Positions 43,825-51,931 of a stretch of 64,000 bases of DNA are shown here, one piece after another; the first letter of the stretch is position 1, and every line of letters starts with the position of its first letter. Origin of the DNA: an uncultured bacterium (GTDB lineage Bacteria > Bacillota > Bacilli > Lactobacillales > Lactobacillaceae); contig CAJMMO010000002.1 of the NCBI GenBank assembly GCA_905214545.1, positions 340,611 through 404,610 of the forward strand, read 5' to 3'. The notes beneath the pieces were generated by a model that saw nothing but the letters and a program-made list of their open reading frames with translations, was not told the origin of the DNA and did not search any database. Both the position numbers and the translations under genes were made by a program.

Positions 43825-43865
43825 AAAAAGGAACGTTGGCTTTCACTGCAACCAACGTTCCTTTT
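43825..43865 (-). terminator. terminator behind the 43873 gene
   Basis: GGAACGTTGG and CCAACGTTCC are perfect complements flanked by AAAAA and TTTT; on the minus strand this follows the stop at 43873. Confidence 0.88.
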
Positions 43866-43872
43866 CTTGTGT

Positions 43873-44523
43873 TTAAAACTGGGTTTTAACGATATCGTCC
43901 TCAGGTCTGTGCAACATTATTCGTAAAACACGGACATTGTGCGCTAGTGGGCCGTCATCAGTCAGGTCAAAGACGTTATCTGCAAGCGGTTCCAATGGCG
44001 TGCGCGTATCAATCCACTCACATTTTTGGACCTTACCAGATAGGCCATCAACGTTCGCTTTTCCGAAGGAACTGACGAACAGGTAGACATTGTAAGGCGC
44101 GTGGGCGTTTTCTAAAACGAAGTTTGGCGCCGCCGTTTCGGCACTGCACGGCCGTCCTTCGTACAGGGCGTGGCCGAAGTAGTGCAGCCATTCGCTCAAG
44201 TCTGCGATGGCCTTTTCGTCCTCTGCGGTTAAATCCCCGTCTTCGGTCAACGTGACTGCGTAGCTGGCATTTTGGCCTGCTTGGCGTTTTTCCAAGATTT
44301 TTTCCAAAAGGTCTGCGTGCGGCAAGGCTTCTGTTGCGGGCTCGGCCTGCGCCACCGTGTACTTGGCACAAGCTTTGGCAAATTCTGCTTTTTGGTCAGG
44401 CGTGCCCACCAGGCTGGCGCCGCGCCAGCCGTTGTCGCGGGCGAAGCGGACCAGGCGGTCGGCATCAATATTTTTATCGGCTTTGAAGGTCAGCTCCAAG
44501 GCCAGGTCTAAGTTTTCGGACAT
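43873..44523 (-). CDS. hypothetical protein downstream of an esterase
   Basis: A 216-residue acidic, soluble protein without signal peptide or membrane helix. It opens with L-D-L-A-L-E-L-T-F-K-A-D and has a D-N-G-W-R-G-A-S-L-V-G segment; I do not recognise the family or any catalytic motif. It starts nine bases after the esterase stop with AAGGAAAAAAG as ribosome site and ends at its own terminator, so the two genes form an operon. A role linked to the esterase is possible but not shown. Confidence 0.7.
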   Translation of the reverse strand: MSENLDLALELTFKADKNIDADRLVRFARDNGWRGASLVGTPDQKAEFAKACAKYTVAQAEPATEALPHADLLEKILEKRQAGQNASYAVTLTEDGDLTAEDEKAIADLSEWLHYFGHALYEGRPCSAETAAPNFVLENAHAPYNVYLFVSSFGKANVDGLSGKVQKCEWIDTRTPLEPLADNVFDLTDDGPLAHNVRVLRIMLHRPEDDIVKTQF

Positions 44524-44532
44524 CTTTTTTCC

Positions 44533-45288
44533 TTAAAATTGAAATTCGTTTGGTTTGACGAAATCGGTGACAAGTTTGACGGCTGCTGCCAGCTTGTCTT
44601 CTGCTGAAAATGAGTGGTCGGTATCGTCCAGCAGGTGCAGCTCGGCATTTTCGTAGGTCTCAGCGTACTTTTCGCTGGCCTTGGGGTCGACGACCTTGTC
44701 TTCTTTGCCGTGGATCAGGCAGACCGGGCCGGTGAACTGGCTGGACCACTCGTAGATCGGCAGGTTTTGGGCGATGCGTGCGTAAAAGCCGTCGATCACG
44801 ACGCCGGCGTGGCGCACCTCGGCCGGGACCTTCTTCGGGTTGTAGGCCGTGCCGAAGAAGTAGCCCTTGCGGGCGTCGTCTTTCAAAGTGGCCGCCGGTG
44901 CCAGCAGGACGACTTTTTTAATGAGGTCCGGGTACAAGCCGGCCAGCATGGAGGCAATGACACCGCCTTGCGAGTGGCCGATCAGGTAGATGTTGCGGAC
45001 GTGCGGGTCGGTTTTGACATACTCCAAAATCGTGTTGGCGTCGGCAATCTCGTTTAAAACAGTGGAATTGCGAAATTCACCGTCGGAGTCGCCGTGGCCG
45101 TTGAAGTCAAAGCGCACGCTGGCGACATTTTCGTCGCGCAGCTGGTCGGCGATGCTGGTGAGCAGCCTGCTGTTGCGGTTGCCGTTGAAGCCATGAAAGA
45201 TAATGGCCATGTCGTAAATTTCGCCAAAAGGTTCCTCGCGCGTTCCCACTAAAGTCAATCCATCTCTTTGCAGAGTAATATTTGCCAT
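44533..45288 (-). CDS. alpha/beta hydrolase, cinnamoyl (feruloyl) esterase type
   Basis: A 251-residue serine esterase. It closely follows the L. johnsonii cinnamoyl esterase LJ0536 as I recall it: ASVRFDFNGHGDSDG, TDPHVRNIYLIGHSQGGV and VVLLAPAATLK are near identical blocks. The catalytic triad falls at Ser106 (G-H-S-Q-G-G), Asp197 (G-K-E-D-K-V-V) and His225 (D-T-D-H-S-F-S), the same numbers as in that enzyme. These esterases free ferulic and related acids from plant esters in the cytosol. AAAGGTGG precedes the ATG. Followed by a hypothetical gene in the same operon. Confidence 0.86.
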   Translation of the reverse strand: MANITLQRDGLTLVGTREEPFGEIYDMAIIFHGFNGNRNSRLLTSIADQLRDENVASVRFDFNGHGDSDGEFRNSTVLNEIADANTILEYVKTDPHVRNIYLIGHSQGGVIASMLAGLYPDLIKKVVLLAPAATLKDDARKGYFFGTAYNPKKVPAEVRHAGVVIDGFYARIAQNLPIYEWSSQFTGPVCLIHGKEDKVVDPKASEKYAETYENAELHLLDDTDHSFSAEDKLAAAVKLVTDFVKPNEFQF

Positions 45289-45351
45289 TGCTTTACCACC
45301 TTTTCGTCAAAAAACAATCTGTAACATTATTGTAATATTCTTGGCGGCTTG

Positions 45352-46755
45352 CTACAAATTAGGATCCATCTTAAAGCGCAGCGGGGAATCTCCGGTCTGC
45401 TTTGTGATCAGTTTAGCAATTAAAGTGCGGTATTCGGTTAAGACCAGCTGGGCCATTTTTTCATTTGCTTCATTATATAAAGCAAGCTTGTCTGCGGCTT
45501 GGCCCTGCAATTTTTGGTCGTAAGTGCGGCGCAGCTTGTTTAACTCGATGCGGCACTTCTGCTGAGTTTGGCCCAGCAGGGCGCCGTAGGTCTGCCAGTC
45601 GCGGTCGACCAAGACGCCGGCCTGCTTGAAGACCCAGTAGGCGGAGTTGGCGGCGTAGGTCTCTTTGCCGTAGCGATAAGCAGTCGGCACCTTGTCTGCA
45701 CCCGGGTAGAAAGGCACGTATACGCTTTGGGCGCTGACGCCCATGGCCAGCCAGTGGATGCTGAACGGGGCTTTTTTGACCTGCAGCACGTGCGACTCTT
45801 GGGTCGTGGCCACGGCAATTGGCCGGAAGGCGTGGTGGCCCTCATTTTTCGCGTTAGTTAAGTCGTATTGCGTATTATTGAAGTGACTGGACAAAACTTT
45901 TTGCGCGTCTTGGGCTGACAGCGGCCGGTCCGGTTTTTGCAAAAAGGCCAGGTCAAAGGACTGCGGCTCTTGCTGCAAAGAAGGCGTCAGCAGGCGCTGG
46001 CCGTCCCACACCCGCGGCGTGTTGTAGGTCAGGTCGCTGTCGTCTCTGGTGCCGAATATTTCCCGGAAAAAAAACGGTTGGTCTTTTGGCCAAAGCTGGT
46101 TGTCGTAGACAAAGTCCTGGATGCCGTCAGACCAGATAAAGTTTTGCGGGTCGCTGAAGTCGATTTCCTGGATCGACAGCTGGTTGGCGACAACGGCGTA
46201 GCTGTCGTCGGGAATCCGGATGGCGACGTAGTGGTGGCCGCTGCCCAGCTCCATGTACCAGGCCTCGTCTTCGTCAGCAAAAAGAATGCCGTCGGCTTCG
46301 GCGGCCCCGTGCTCTGCGACGATCTGGCCTAAGCGCTCGACACCCTCGCGGGCCGTCTTCACGTAGGGCAAAACGACGCTGACCATGGCCTCTTCCAGGA
46401 TCCCGCTTTTTTCATTAAAAGGATCGCAGGCCAAAACCCGTTCGTTGGCGTAGGCACTTTCGGTCGCACTCATGGCCACGTTGTATTCGTTGATCCCGTC
46501 TTCGGCGAAAATGCCGTACTTGTCGGTCCATTCGGGCGTAGCTGAGTAGGCAAAGGCCGTGCTTGGCAGCGACATTGTGAATTTGTTATCTTTTGACTTG
46601 AACGTACTTGGACCGCGGTCGGTGCGCTTGTTAAACTGCAGGTGCTTCGGCCAGGCGGTCTTGGCGTCTTCGTTGCGGCCAATAATGACACTTTGGTCGA
46701 TTGTTGCTTTTTTACCAATTAAAATAGATGTGCAAGATGAGCGATAATGCGGCAT
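45352..46755 (-). CDS. pepD: dipeptidase PepD, family C69
   Basis: A 467-residue N-terminal-nucleophile dipeptidase of family C69, which splits a broad range of dipeptides in the cytosol during peptide use in milk. The presumed nucleophile is Cys8 in the opening M-P-H-Y-R-S-S-C-T-S, followed by V-I-I-G-R-N-E-D, the conserved block of the family; G-I-N-E-Y-N-V-A-M-S-A-T-E-S is also typical. Length agrees with L. helveticus PepD (about 474). AGAAGG precedes the ATG. It is divergent from the small gene at 46854. Confidence 0.92.
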   Translation of the reverse strand: MPHYRSSCTSILIGKKATIDQSVIIGRNEDAKTAWPKHLQFNKRTDRGPSTFKSKDNKFTMSLPSTAFAYSATPEWTDKYGIFAEDGINEYNVAMSATESAYANERVLACDPFNEKSGILEEAMVSVVLPYVKTAREGVERLGQIVAEHGAAEADGILFADEDEAWYMELGSGHHYVAIRIPDDSYAVVANQLSIQEIDFSDPQNFIWSDGIQDFVYDNQLWPKDQPFFFREIFGTRDDSDLTYNTPRVWDGQRLLTPSLQQEPQSFDLAFLQKPDRPLSAQDAQKVLSSHFNNTQYDLTNAKNEGHHAFRPIAVATTQESHVLQVKKAPFSIHWLAMGVSAQSVYVPFYPGADKVPTAYRYGKETYAANSAYWVFKQAGVLVDRDWQTYGALLGQTQQKCRIELNKLRRTYDQKLQGQAADKLALYNEANEKMAQLVLTEYRTLIAKLITKQTGDSPLRFKMDPNL

Positions 46756-46853
46756 CTAAATGACCTTCTTTCCAAAATTTGGCTGTAATTTAATAACTAT
46801 TGTAATATAATTATGATAGCAAACATTAGACAGAAAAAGAGGACACAGCATAC

Positions 46854-47087
46854 ATGGATAACAGGAAATCGATTTGGCTGCAGGCAGATCCTGACAATCA
46901 CGCTATCAATCTCGCCTTTTCCGATGATCTGATCGACAAACGCGAAATTGGCTACATGCTTGCCTCAGCATTTTTTTCTTACGCAGCCGGTCAAGGAATT
47001 GACAAACAAGAAATGATGGAAATGGTCTCCAGCCATTACGACGAATTCACCGGCGATGATGGCAAACGGTTATTTAATAGGCTATAG
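46854..47087 (+). CDS. small hypothetical protein
   Basis: A 77-residue soluble protein, acidic at its C-terminus, with helices around R-E-I-G-Y-M-L-A-S-A-F-F-S-Y-A and K-Q-E-M-M-E-M-V. I recognise no named family. AGAGGAC lies upstream at slightly long spacing. The frame is preserved without rare codons, and it is divergent from pepD across an AT-rich gap of 98 bases. Confidence 0.6.
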   Translation: MDNRKSIWLQADPDNHAINLAFSDDLIDKREIGYMLASAFFSYAAGQGIDKQEMMEMVSSHYDEFTGDDGKRLFNRL

Positions 47088-47122
47088 TATTACAAGTAAA
47101 CAAAAGATGTCACAATTCTACC

Positions 47123-47223
47123 TTTACAGGTACAGTTATTTAATTGTATGATAGAGGTGCCGATAGGGGTTCTTTGTCTACCCTTATAAAAGGGATTGGG
47201 AGCATTTAAGAGGTTAATTTAGA
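47123..47223 (+). promoter_or_regulatory. promoter and leader of the TetR-type gene
   Basis: TTTACA (47123-47128) and TATGAT (47147-47152) are 18 bases apart. The leader of about 65 bases can fold in two exclusive ways: TAGGGGT (47164-47170) with ACCCTTA (47080+100 to 47186, i.e. 47180-47186), or CCCTT (47181-47185) with AAGGG (47190-47194). Confidence 0.5.
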
Positions 47224-47835
47224 ATGGCTAGAAAAAAAGAAATCAGCAAGAAGAGGATCTTTAATGCAGCTGTCCGCTTGGCAATGCATGAAGGCATCGA
47301 CAAGCTGACTGCAAGAAATATTGCGCGGGCCGTAAATTGTTCGACCCAACCTATTTATTTGGAATTCAAGAGCATGGGCGACTTGCGTTCGCAAGTTGTG
47401 GACAAGCTGATCGAAAAGCTTGAGTCCAAGATGCTGGAAAAGAGTTACATCGACGAGCCTTTGATCGATATGGACCTTTCCTACATTTACTTTGCTCAAG
47501 AAGACCCTGACTTGTTCAAATCAATGTTCATCGAAGACAAGTTTGGTGCAGAATTCGTCAACAAGATTTTGTTCCAATTGGGTGTCGACAAGCTGGAAGG
47601 CCAAGTAGACACTTCTCACTTCGATGGCGAAAGAAAGCAAGAAATTCTGACTTTGAACTGGATCACTGTTAACGGTATTGCTACCTTGGCACTGAACCAG
47701 ATCTTGACCTTAAACCAGGACCAGATTGTTTCGCTGCTGCACGACGCAATCCTGAACAACCGTCTGTCCGGCGAGGAAAACAACGATATGTTCGCTGCTG
47801 GTCAAGATGCTTCCTTGATTTCAAAATTGAGCTAA
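47224..47835 (+). CDS. TetR-family transcriptional regulator
   Basis: A 203-residue regulator with an N-terminal TetR helix-turn-helix: K-K-R-I-F-N-A-A-V-R-L-A-M-H-E-G followed by L-T-A-R-N-I-A-R-A-V-N-C-S-T-Q-P-I-Y, where the expected G-V-S-x-x-x-L-Y is altered to N-C-S-T-Q-P-I-Y. The C-terminal part is a variable ligand domain. Its target is unknown; no efflux pump is adjacent, the next genes being a phosphatase and apbE. Preceded by a recognisable promoter and AGAGGT site, followed by a terminator. Confidence 0.83.
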   Translation: MARKKEISKKRIFNAAVRLAMHEGIDKLTARNIARAVNCSTQPIYLEFKSMGDLRSQVVDKLIEKLESKMLEKSYIDEPLIDMDLSYIYFAQEDPDLFKSMFIEDKFGAEFVNKILFQLGVDKLEGQVDTSHFDGERKQEILTLNWITVNGIATLALNQILTLNQDQIVSLLHDAILNNRLSGEENNDMFAAGQDASLISKLS

Positions 47836-47856
47836 TTGAATAAAATTCGCTAAAGC

Positions 47857-47888
47857 TAAAGATGCTGCCGTATGGTAGCATCTTTTTT
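47857..47888 (+). terminator. terminator behind the TetR-type gene
   Basis: AAAGATGCTGCC pairs with GGTAGCATCTTT (one wobble) around a four-base loop and runs into six Ts. Confidence 0.88.
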
Positions 47889-47924
47889 AGTAGTTTCGTT
47901 TTTTTGAAAAAAGGAGGCAGCAGC

Positions 47925-48722
47925 TTGATTCAACCAAGACTTTTAGAAGTCACCAGTGTGCGCAATGCCAGGGACCTTGGCGGCTACACCGGCTGGCAGG
48001 GCCGGCGCATTAAAACCGGGCGCCTGGTGCGTTCCGGCAAGCTGAACCGGCTGACAGACCAAGACGAGCGCTACCTGCGTTCATACGGGGTCAGCGAAGT
48101 CATCGACCTGCGCACCAGCGCAGAAATTCAGCGCGAACCCGACCGGCTGTGGGCAGGCGTGCAGTCCCAGAGCATTTCCATTTCTTCCCAGGAAGTGGGC
48201 CACGTGTCCCAAGAGCTGACGGAAACCAAAAAGCGCCTGGCCAGCGACCAGTACGCGGGCTTCCAGCACATGTGCTATCTGTACCGCGAATTTATCTTAA
48301 ATGACTATTCGCGTGCCCAAATCGCCCGCTTTTTAAAAGCCTGTGCGGAAAACAAGGAAGGCGCGCTGGTCTTCCACTGCTCTGAAGGCAAGGACCGGAC
48401 TGGCATCTGCGCGGTCTTGCTGCTGGAGGCGCTGGGCGTTGACCCCGACGTCATCCGCGAAGACTACCTTTATTCAAACTTTACCTTGGCCGACTACCGC
48501 AAGGAAGTCGAACACGCCGGCCAAGCCAGCGGCGAAACTGTTGAGATGACCGCTTCGATGCGGTCTATGGCCAGCGTGGCCAACGAATACCTCGACACGG
48601 CCCTTTTGACCATCCGCAGCGAATACGGCACGATGGCGGCCTTTTTTGAAAAAGGGCTGGGCCTTGGTCAGGACTGGTTGGACGCCTTGCGCGCTAACTA
48701 CTTAGGAGACGGCAATGATTAA
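47925..48722 (+). CDS. tyrosine-protein phosphatase, LipA/MptpB type (second copy)
   Basis: A 265-residue paralogue of the phosphatase at 38898. Signature H-C-S-E-G-K-D-R-T-G; N-terminal N-A-R-D-L-G-G-Y block. It starts with TTG at 47925 behind AAGGAGG (47911-47917); codons upstream in the same frame run through the preceding terminator and are not real. Its end overlaps apbE by eight bases, so phosphatase and flavin transferase are cotranscribed. No signal peptide is present. Confidence 0.85.
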   Translation: MIQPRLLEVTSVRNARDLGGYTGWQGRRIKTGRLVRSGKLNRLTDQDERYLRSYGVSEVIDLRTSAEIQREPDRLWAGVQSQSISISSQEVGHVSQELTETKKRLASDQYAGFQHMCYLYREFILNDYSRAQIARFLKACAENKEGALVFHCSEGKDRTGICAVLLLEALGVDPDVIREDYLYSNFTLADYRKEVEHAGQASGETVEMTASMRSMASVANEYLDTALLTIRSEYGTMAAFFEKGLGLGQDWLDALRANYLGDGND

Positions 48723-49641
48723 CAACTTGAAACTTCATTACGTGGCCGGCAGCCACCATGCCTTGGGCACGGACTGCGACCTGCAGATTTTTGGCACGAC
48801 CGACAACTGGCTGATTGAACAGACGGCTGACCTGATCGACCACTACCACGACATTTTTACGGTGGACCGCGAAAACTCCGAGACGATGGACATCAACCAC
48901 GCCGCGGGCCTGCACCCGGTGCAGGTTTCGCCGACCACTTACGACTTAGTTAAGCTGGCTGTGGAAAAAAGCCGGGAAAACTTCGGCTTCAACGCCCTGA
49001 TCGGGCCGCTGGTCAAGCTGTGGAGCATCGGCTTTAAAAACGCCCACGTCCCAACCGACGCGCAGATCCAGGAAAAATTAAAGATCATCGACCCCAACCA
49101 AGTCGAAATGGACGACATTAACCAGACGGTCTTTTTAAAGAAAAAAGGCATGGAGCTCGACTTAGGCGGGATCGCCAAGGGCTACATCGCAGACCGGATC
49201 CGCGACTTCTGGCACGCCTACGGCATTAAAAGCGGGATCGTCAACTTAGGCGGCAACGTGCTGCTGGTCGGCGACTCCCCGCGCAACCCGTTCGGCACCT
49301 GGGTGGTCGGCGTCCAGGACCCGAAGCTCAAGCGCGGCGAAAACATCACGACCGTGACTGTGCCTGAGTGTTCGGCGGTAACCAGCGGCACCTACGAGCG
49401 TGTGCTCAAGGTGAACGGCAAGAGCTACCACCACATCATCGACCCGCGCACAGGCTACCCGGTCAAGACCAACGTCGCCGGCGTGACCCTGTTTACCCGC
49501 GACTCGGTCCAAGCCGAGATCGAATGCAAGCGCCTGTTTTTTGCCGGCAAGCCGATCGACGGCTGGCAAGACAAAAAGGCAGGCCGTTACGGCGCTGTCT
49601 TTGTTTACAATGACGATAGTGTCTATTCAACTTTTAGATAG
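48715..49641 (+). CDS. apbE: FAD:protein FMN transferase ApbE
   Basis: ApbE moves FMN from FAD to a threonine or serine of target flavoproteins. The 308-residue product has the flavin/metal-site block L-D-L-G-G-I-A-K-G-Y near residue 145 and H-H-I-I-D-P-R-T-G-Y-P in the C-terminal half. It lacks an N-terminal signal peptide or lipobox, so unlike many ApbE proteins it should work in the cytosol, for example on fumarate-reductase-like or FMN-binding-domain proteins. No flavinylated target is encoded in the window. Overlaps the phosphatase gene by eight bases. Confidence 0.92.
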   Translation: MINNLKLHYVAGSHHALGTDCDLQIFGTTDNWLIEQTADLIDHYHDIFTVDRENSETMDINHAAGLHPVQVSPTTYDLVKLAVEKSRENFGFNALIGPLVKLWSIGFKNAHVPTDAQIQEKLKIIDPNQVEMDDINQTVFLKKKGMELDLGGIAKGYIADRIRDFWHAYGIKSGIVNLGGNVLLVGDSPRNPFGTWVVGVQDPKLKRGENITTVTVPECSAVTSGTYERVLKVNGKSYHHIIDPRTGYPVKTNVAGVTLFTRDSVQAEIECKRLFFAGKPIDGWQDKKAGRYGAVFVYNDDSVYSTFR

Positions 49642-49671
49642 AAAAAAAGCAGCCTTTAAGACTGCTTTTTT
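49641..49671. terminator. terminator between apbE and cvpA
   Basis: AAAAAAAGCAGCCTT pairs with AAGACTGCTTTTTT with one mismatch; usable on both strands between two converging genes. Confidence 0.85.
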
Positions 49672-49672
49672 C

Positions 49673-50200
49673 TTAGGATAAGGTCCGGCTGATGCCGAAG
49701 ATGTTGTTGAAGACGTCGTTGGACAGCCCCGGCGTGTTGTAGATGATCACGTGGAGCAGCGGCGACTCGTTAGTCTGCTGGATGAACCAGCTGAGCTGCA
49801 TGGCGTTTAACATGGACAAGACCACGTAGACGACGAAGTAGGCAGCCAGCACGTTGATGACGACGCCCAGCACGCGGTTTAAGACCGTGCCGAAATCCTC
49901 TTTTTTGCTTTCTGCCGGCAAGCCTTTTTTCAATAACTTGACGAGCTGGCGGCCGATGAACATCAAGATGAAGAAGGCTACGAAGCGGTAGATCATCAGG
50001 TCCATGGACTGCGAGTTAGTCGAAGCCTGGCCGGAAAACTGCTGGTACAAAAAGCTGCCCAGCAGGTTTTGGCCGAAGACCGCCACCATCAAGACGATGG
50101 CGGCAAAGACCAGGTTGACGATCCGCCGGGTAAAGCCGGTCTGGTAGCCTTTGTAGCCCTCCCAGCCGATGTAGAGCAGTATGAGCAGTGTAACTATCAT
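49673..50200 (-). CDS. cvpA: CvpA-family membrane protein
   Basis: A 175-residue protein with four predicted helices (about 1-15, 28-50, 66-86, 108-130) in the CvpA (colicin V production) pattern, including the W-E-G-Y-K-G-Y-Q-T-G-F start and the F-V-A-F-F-I-L-M-F-I-G block. The molecular role of the family is not settled in Firmicutes. AAAAGGAG precedes the ATG. It is divergent from rsmG. Confidence 0.8.
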   Translation of the reverse strand: MIVTLLILLYIGWEGYKGYQTGFTRRIVNLVFAAIVLMVAVFGQNLLGSFLYQQFSGQASTNSQSMDLMIYRFVAFFILMFIGRQLVKLLKKGLPAESKKEDFGTVLNRVLGVVINVLAAYFVVYVVLSMLNAMQLSWFIQQTNESPLLHVIIYNTPGLSNDVFNNIFGISRTLS

Positions 50201-50328
50201 GCTTTTATCTCCTTTTCTAAAGACAGTATTATAACCGGTTTTTTGACGATGATGGGGGATAATATTTATAATCTAAGAGTTACGCCGCGCGTTGCTCACG
50301 GCAGCATTTTGAGTTAAATTATTTATTG

Positions 50329-50349
50329 TGTGAAACACATGGTTTCACA
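50329..50349. repeat. inverted repeat of parS-like half sites ahead of rsmG
   Basis: TGTGAAAC (50329-50336) and GTTTCACA (50342-50349) are perfect complements with five bases between. The parts GTGAAACA and TGGTTTCAC are the two halves of a parS site in outward order, the reverse of the site at 4189. It ends nine bases before the rsmG start, at the ribosome-binding region. Confidence 0.6.
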
Positions 50350-50357
50350 GGTGCAAG

Positions 50358-51077
50358 ATGAATCCAGAACAATTTAAAACAGCGCTTGCCCAGCAAGGCT
50401 TAGAGCTTTCTGACAAGCAGCTCCAGCAGTTCGCGGACTACTACCGCATTTTGACTGCGGCCAACAAAGAAGTTAATTTGACGCGGATTACCGCGCAAGC
50501 AGACGTCTACTTAAAGCATTTTTACGACAGCTTAACTCCGCTTTTAACCTTTAAAGAGCTTTTTGAAGGCAAAAAGACCCTGTGCGACGTGGGCAGCGGG
50601 GCCGGTTTCCCGGGCATCGTTTTGAAAATTGCCTGCCCGCAGCTGGAAGTGACGATCGTCGACTCGCTCAACAAGCGCCTGAAGTTTTTGGCTTCCTTAT
50701 GCGAGCAGCTGGGCATTGACGGCGTGCACCTGGTCCACGGCCGCGCCGAAGACGCCGGCCACGAGGCTGATTTGCGCGAACAATTCGACATCGTAACCGC
50801 CCGCGCGGTGGCCAACATGGCCACTTTGTCTGAGTACTGCCTGCCGTTTGTGAAACTGCACGGCACTTTTTTAGCCATGAAGGGCCCGGCTGCCCAAGCT
50901 GAGCTGAAAAAGGCCCACAGTGCACTCAGCAAGCTGGGCGGGGTCTGCACCGACGTGCAGGAGCTGACGCTTCCCGACTCAGACGAAGACAGAACGCTCA
51001 TTTTAATCAAGAAAAACCAAAAGACGCCCCGCAAGTATGCCCGTAAAGCCGGGACGCCAAGCAGAAAACCTTTATAA
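50358..51077 (+). CDS. rsmG: 16S rRNA (guanine527-N7)-methyltransferase RsmG
   Basis: RsmG (GidB) methylates G527 of 16S rRNA using S-adenosylmethionine. The 239-residue product has the SAM motif D-V-G-S-G-A-G-F-P-G-I near residues 75-85 and the V-T-A-R-A-V-A-N block in its middle. C-terminal tail is arginine/lysine rich. It starts the rsmG-noc-parA-parB series. The ribosome site CAGGTG is weak and directly follows an inverted repeat, which could affect translation. Confidence 0.95.
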   Translation: MNPEQFKTALAQQGLELSDKQLQQFADYYRILTAANKEVNLTRITAQADVYLKHFYDSLTPLLTFKELFEGKKTLCDVGSGAGFPGIVLKIACPQLEVTIVDSLNKRLKFLASLCEQLGIDGVHLVHGRAEDAGHEADLREQFDIVTARAVANMATLSEYCLPFVKLHGTFLAMKGPAAQAELKKAHSALSKLGGVCTDVQELTLPDSDEDRTLILIKKNQKTPRKYARKAGTPSRKPL

Positions 51078-51099
51078 GAGCAGGCAGGAGAATTAAAGC

Positions 51100-51912
51100 A
51101 TGGCTTTATTTTTTAACCGTAACCGTTCGCAGGTTCCAGAAGATAGGAAAATTCAGGATTTAGAAATTGACAAGCTGCGGCCAAACGAATTCCAGCCGCG
51201 GCACGCCTTCAGCGACGACTCCATTGCCGAGCTGGCGCAGACCATTGAAAAAGACGGTCTGCTGCAGCCGATCACGGTCCGCAAAAAAGATGACTACTAC
51301 GAAATCATCGCCGGCGAACGGCGCTTCCGCGCTGCGCAAAAGCTGGGCTGGACCAAGATCCCGGCCATTGTGCGGGAGATGGACGACCAGCAGACGGCGT
51401 CCTTAGCCTTGATTGAAAACCTGCAGCGGGAAAACCTGAACCCGATCGACGAAGCCCAGGCCTACAAACGGCTGATGAAGCTCAACGACCTGACTCAGGT
51501 GCAGCTGGCCAAGGAAGTCGGCAAGTCGCAGTCTTACGTGGCTAACAAGATCCGCTTGCTGAAGCTTTCCAAGCCGGTGCAAGACGAGCTGGTCAAGGGC
51601 ACCATTACCCAGCGCCACGGCCGCGCTTTGCTTGGCCTTGACGGCAACCAGCAGCAAAAGGCGCTGCACGCCATTTTGACCAAAAAATTAACGGTTAAGC
51701 AGACCGAATACATGGCCGGCCACTTTAACCAATACTTCGCCGACAAGCGGCGCAAGAAGCGCGTCTTTACCGACGTCGACTCGGGGATGAAGGTCCAGGT
51801 CAACACGATCAAGCAGGCCGTTCAGCTTGCCCGCGACTCGGGCTTAAAAGTCCACGTTCACGAAGAAAACGATCCTAAAGCTTACACGATTACCATTAAG
51901 CTCATGCATTAG
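51100..51912 (+). CDS. noc: nucleoid occlusion protein Noc
   Basis: ParB-family CTPase that binds its own DNA sites and stops cell division over the nucleoid. The 270-residue product has a short N-terminal segment M-A-L-F-F-N-R-N-R that can form the membrane-binding amphipathic helix of Noc, the G-E-R-R-F-R-A CTP motif, E-N-L-Q-R-E-N-L, and a helix-turn-helix around Q-L-A-K-E-V-G-K-S-Q-S-Y-V. Placement between rsmG and parA is the standard place for Noc. I did not see a Noc site (ATTTCCCGGGAAAT) in the window. Confidence 0.9.
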   Translation: MALFFNRNRSQVPEDRKIQDLEIDKLRPNEFQPRHAFSDDSIAELAQTIEKDGLLQPITVRKKDDYYEIIAGERRFRAAQKLGWTKIPAIVREMDDQQTASLALIENLQRENLNPIDEAQAYKRLMKLNDLTQVQLAKEVGKSQSYVANKIRLLKLSKPVQDELVKGTITQRHGRALLGLDGNQQQKALHAILTKKLTVKQTEYMAGHFNQYFADKRRKKRVFTDVDSGMKVQVNTIKQAVQLARDSGLKVHVHEENDPKAYTITIKLMH

Positions 51913-51931
51913 TTAGGAAAGCAGGTAGAAA

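Noticed and set aside
47153..47223. GAGGTGC in the TetR-type leader as a lysine riboswitch
   Set aside because: Only the first motif is present; the leader is about 65 bases, far too short for the five-stem lysine riboswitch.
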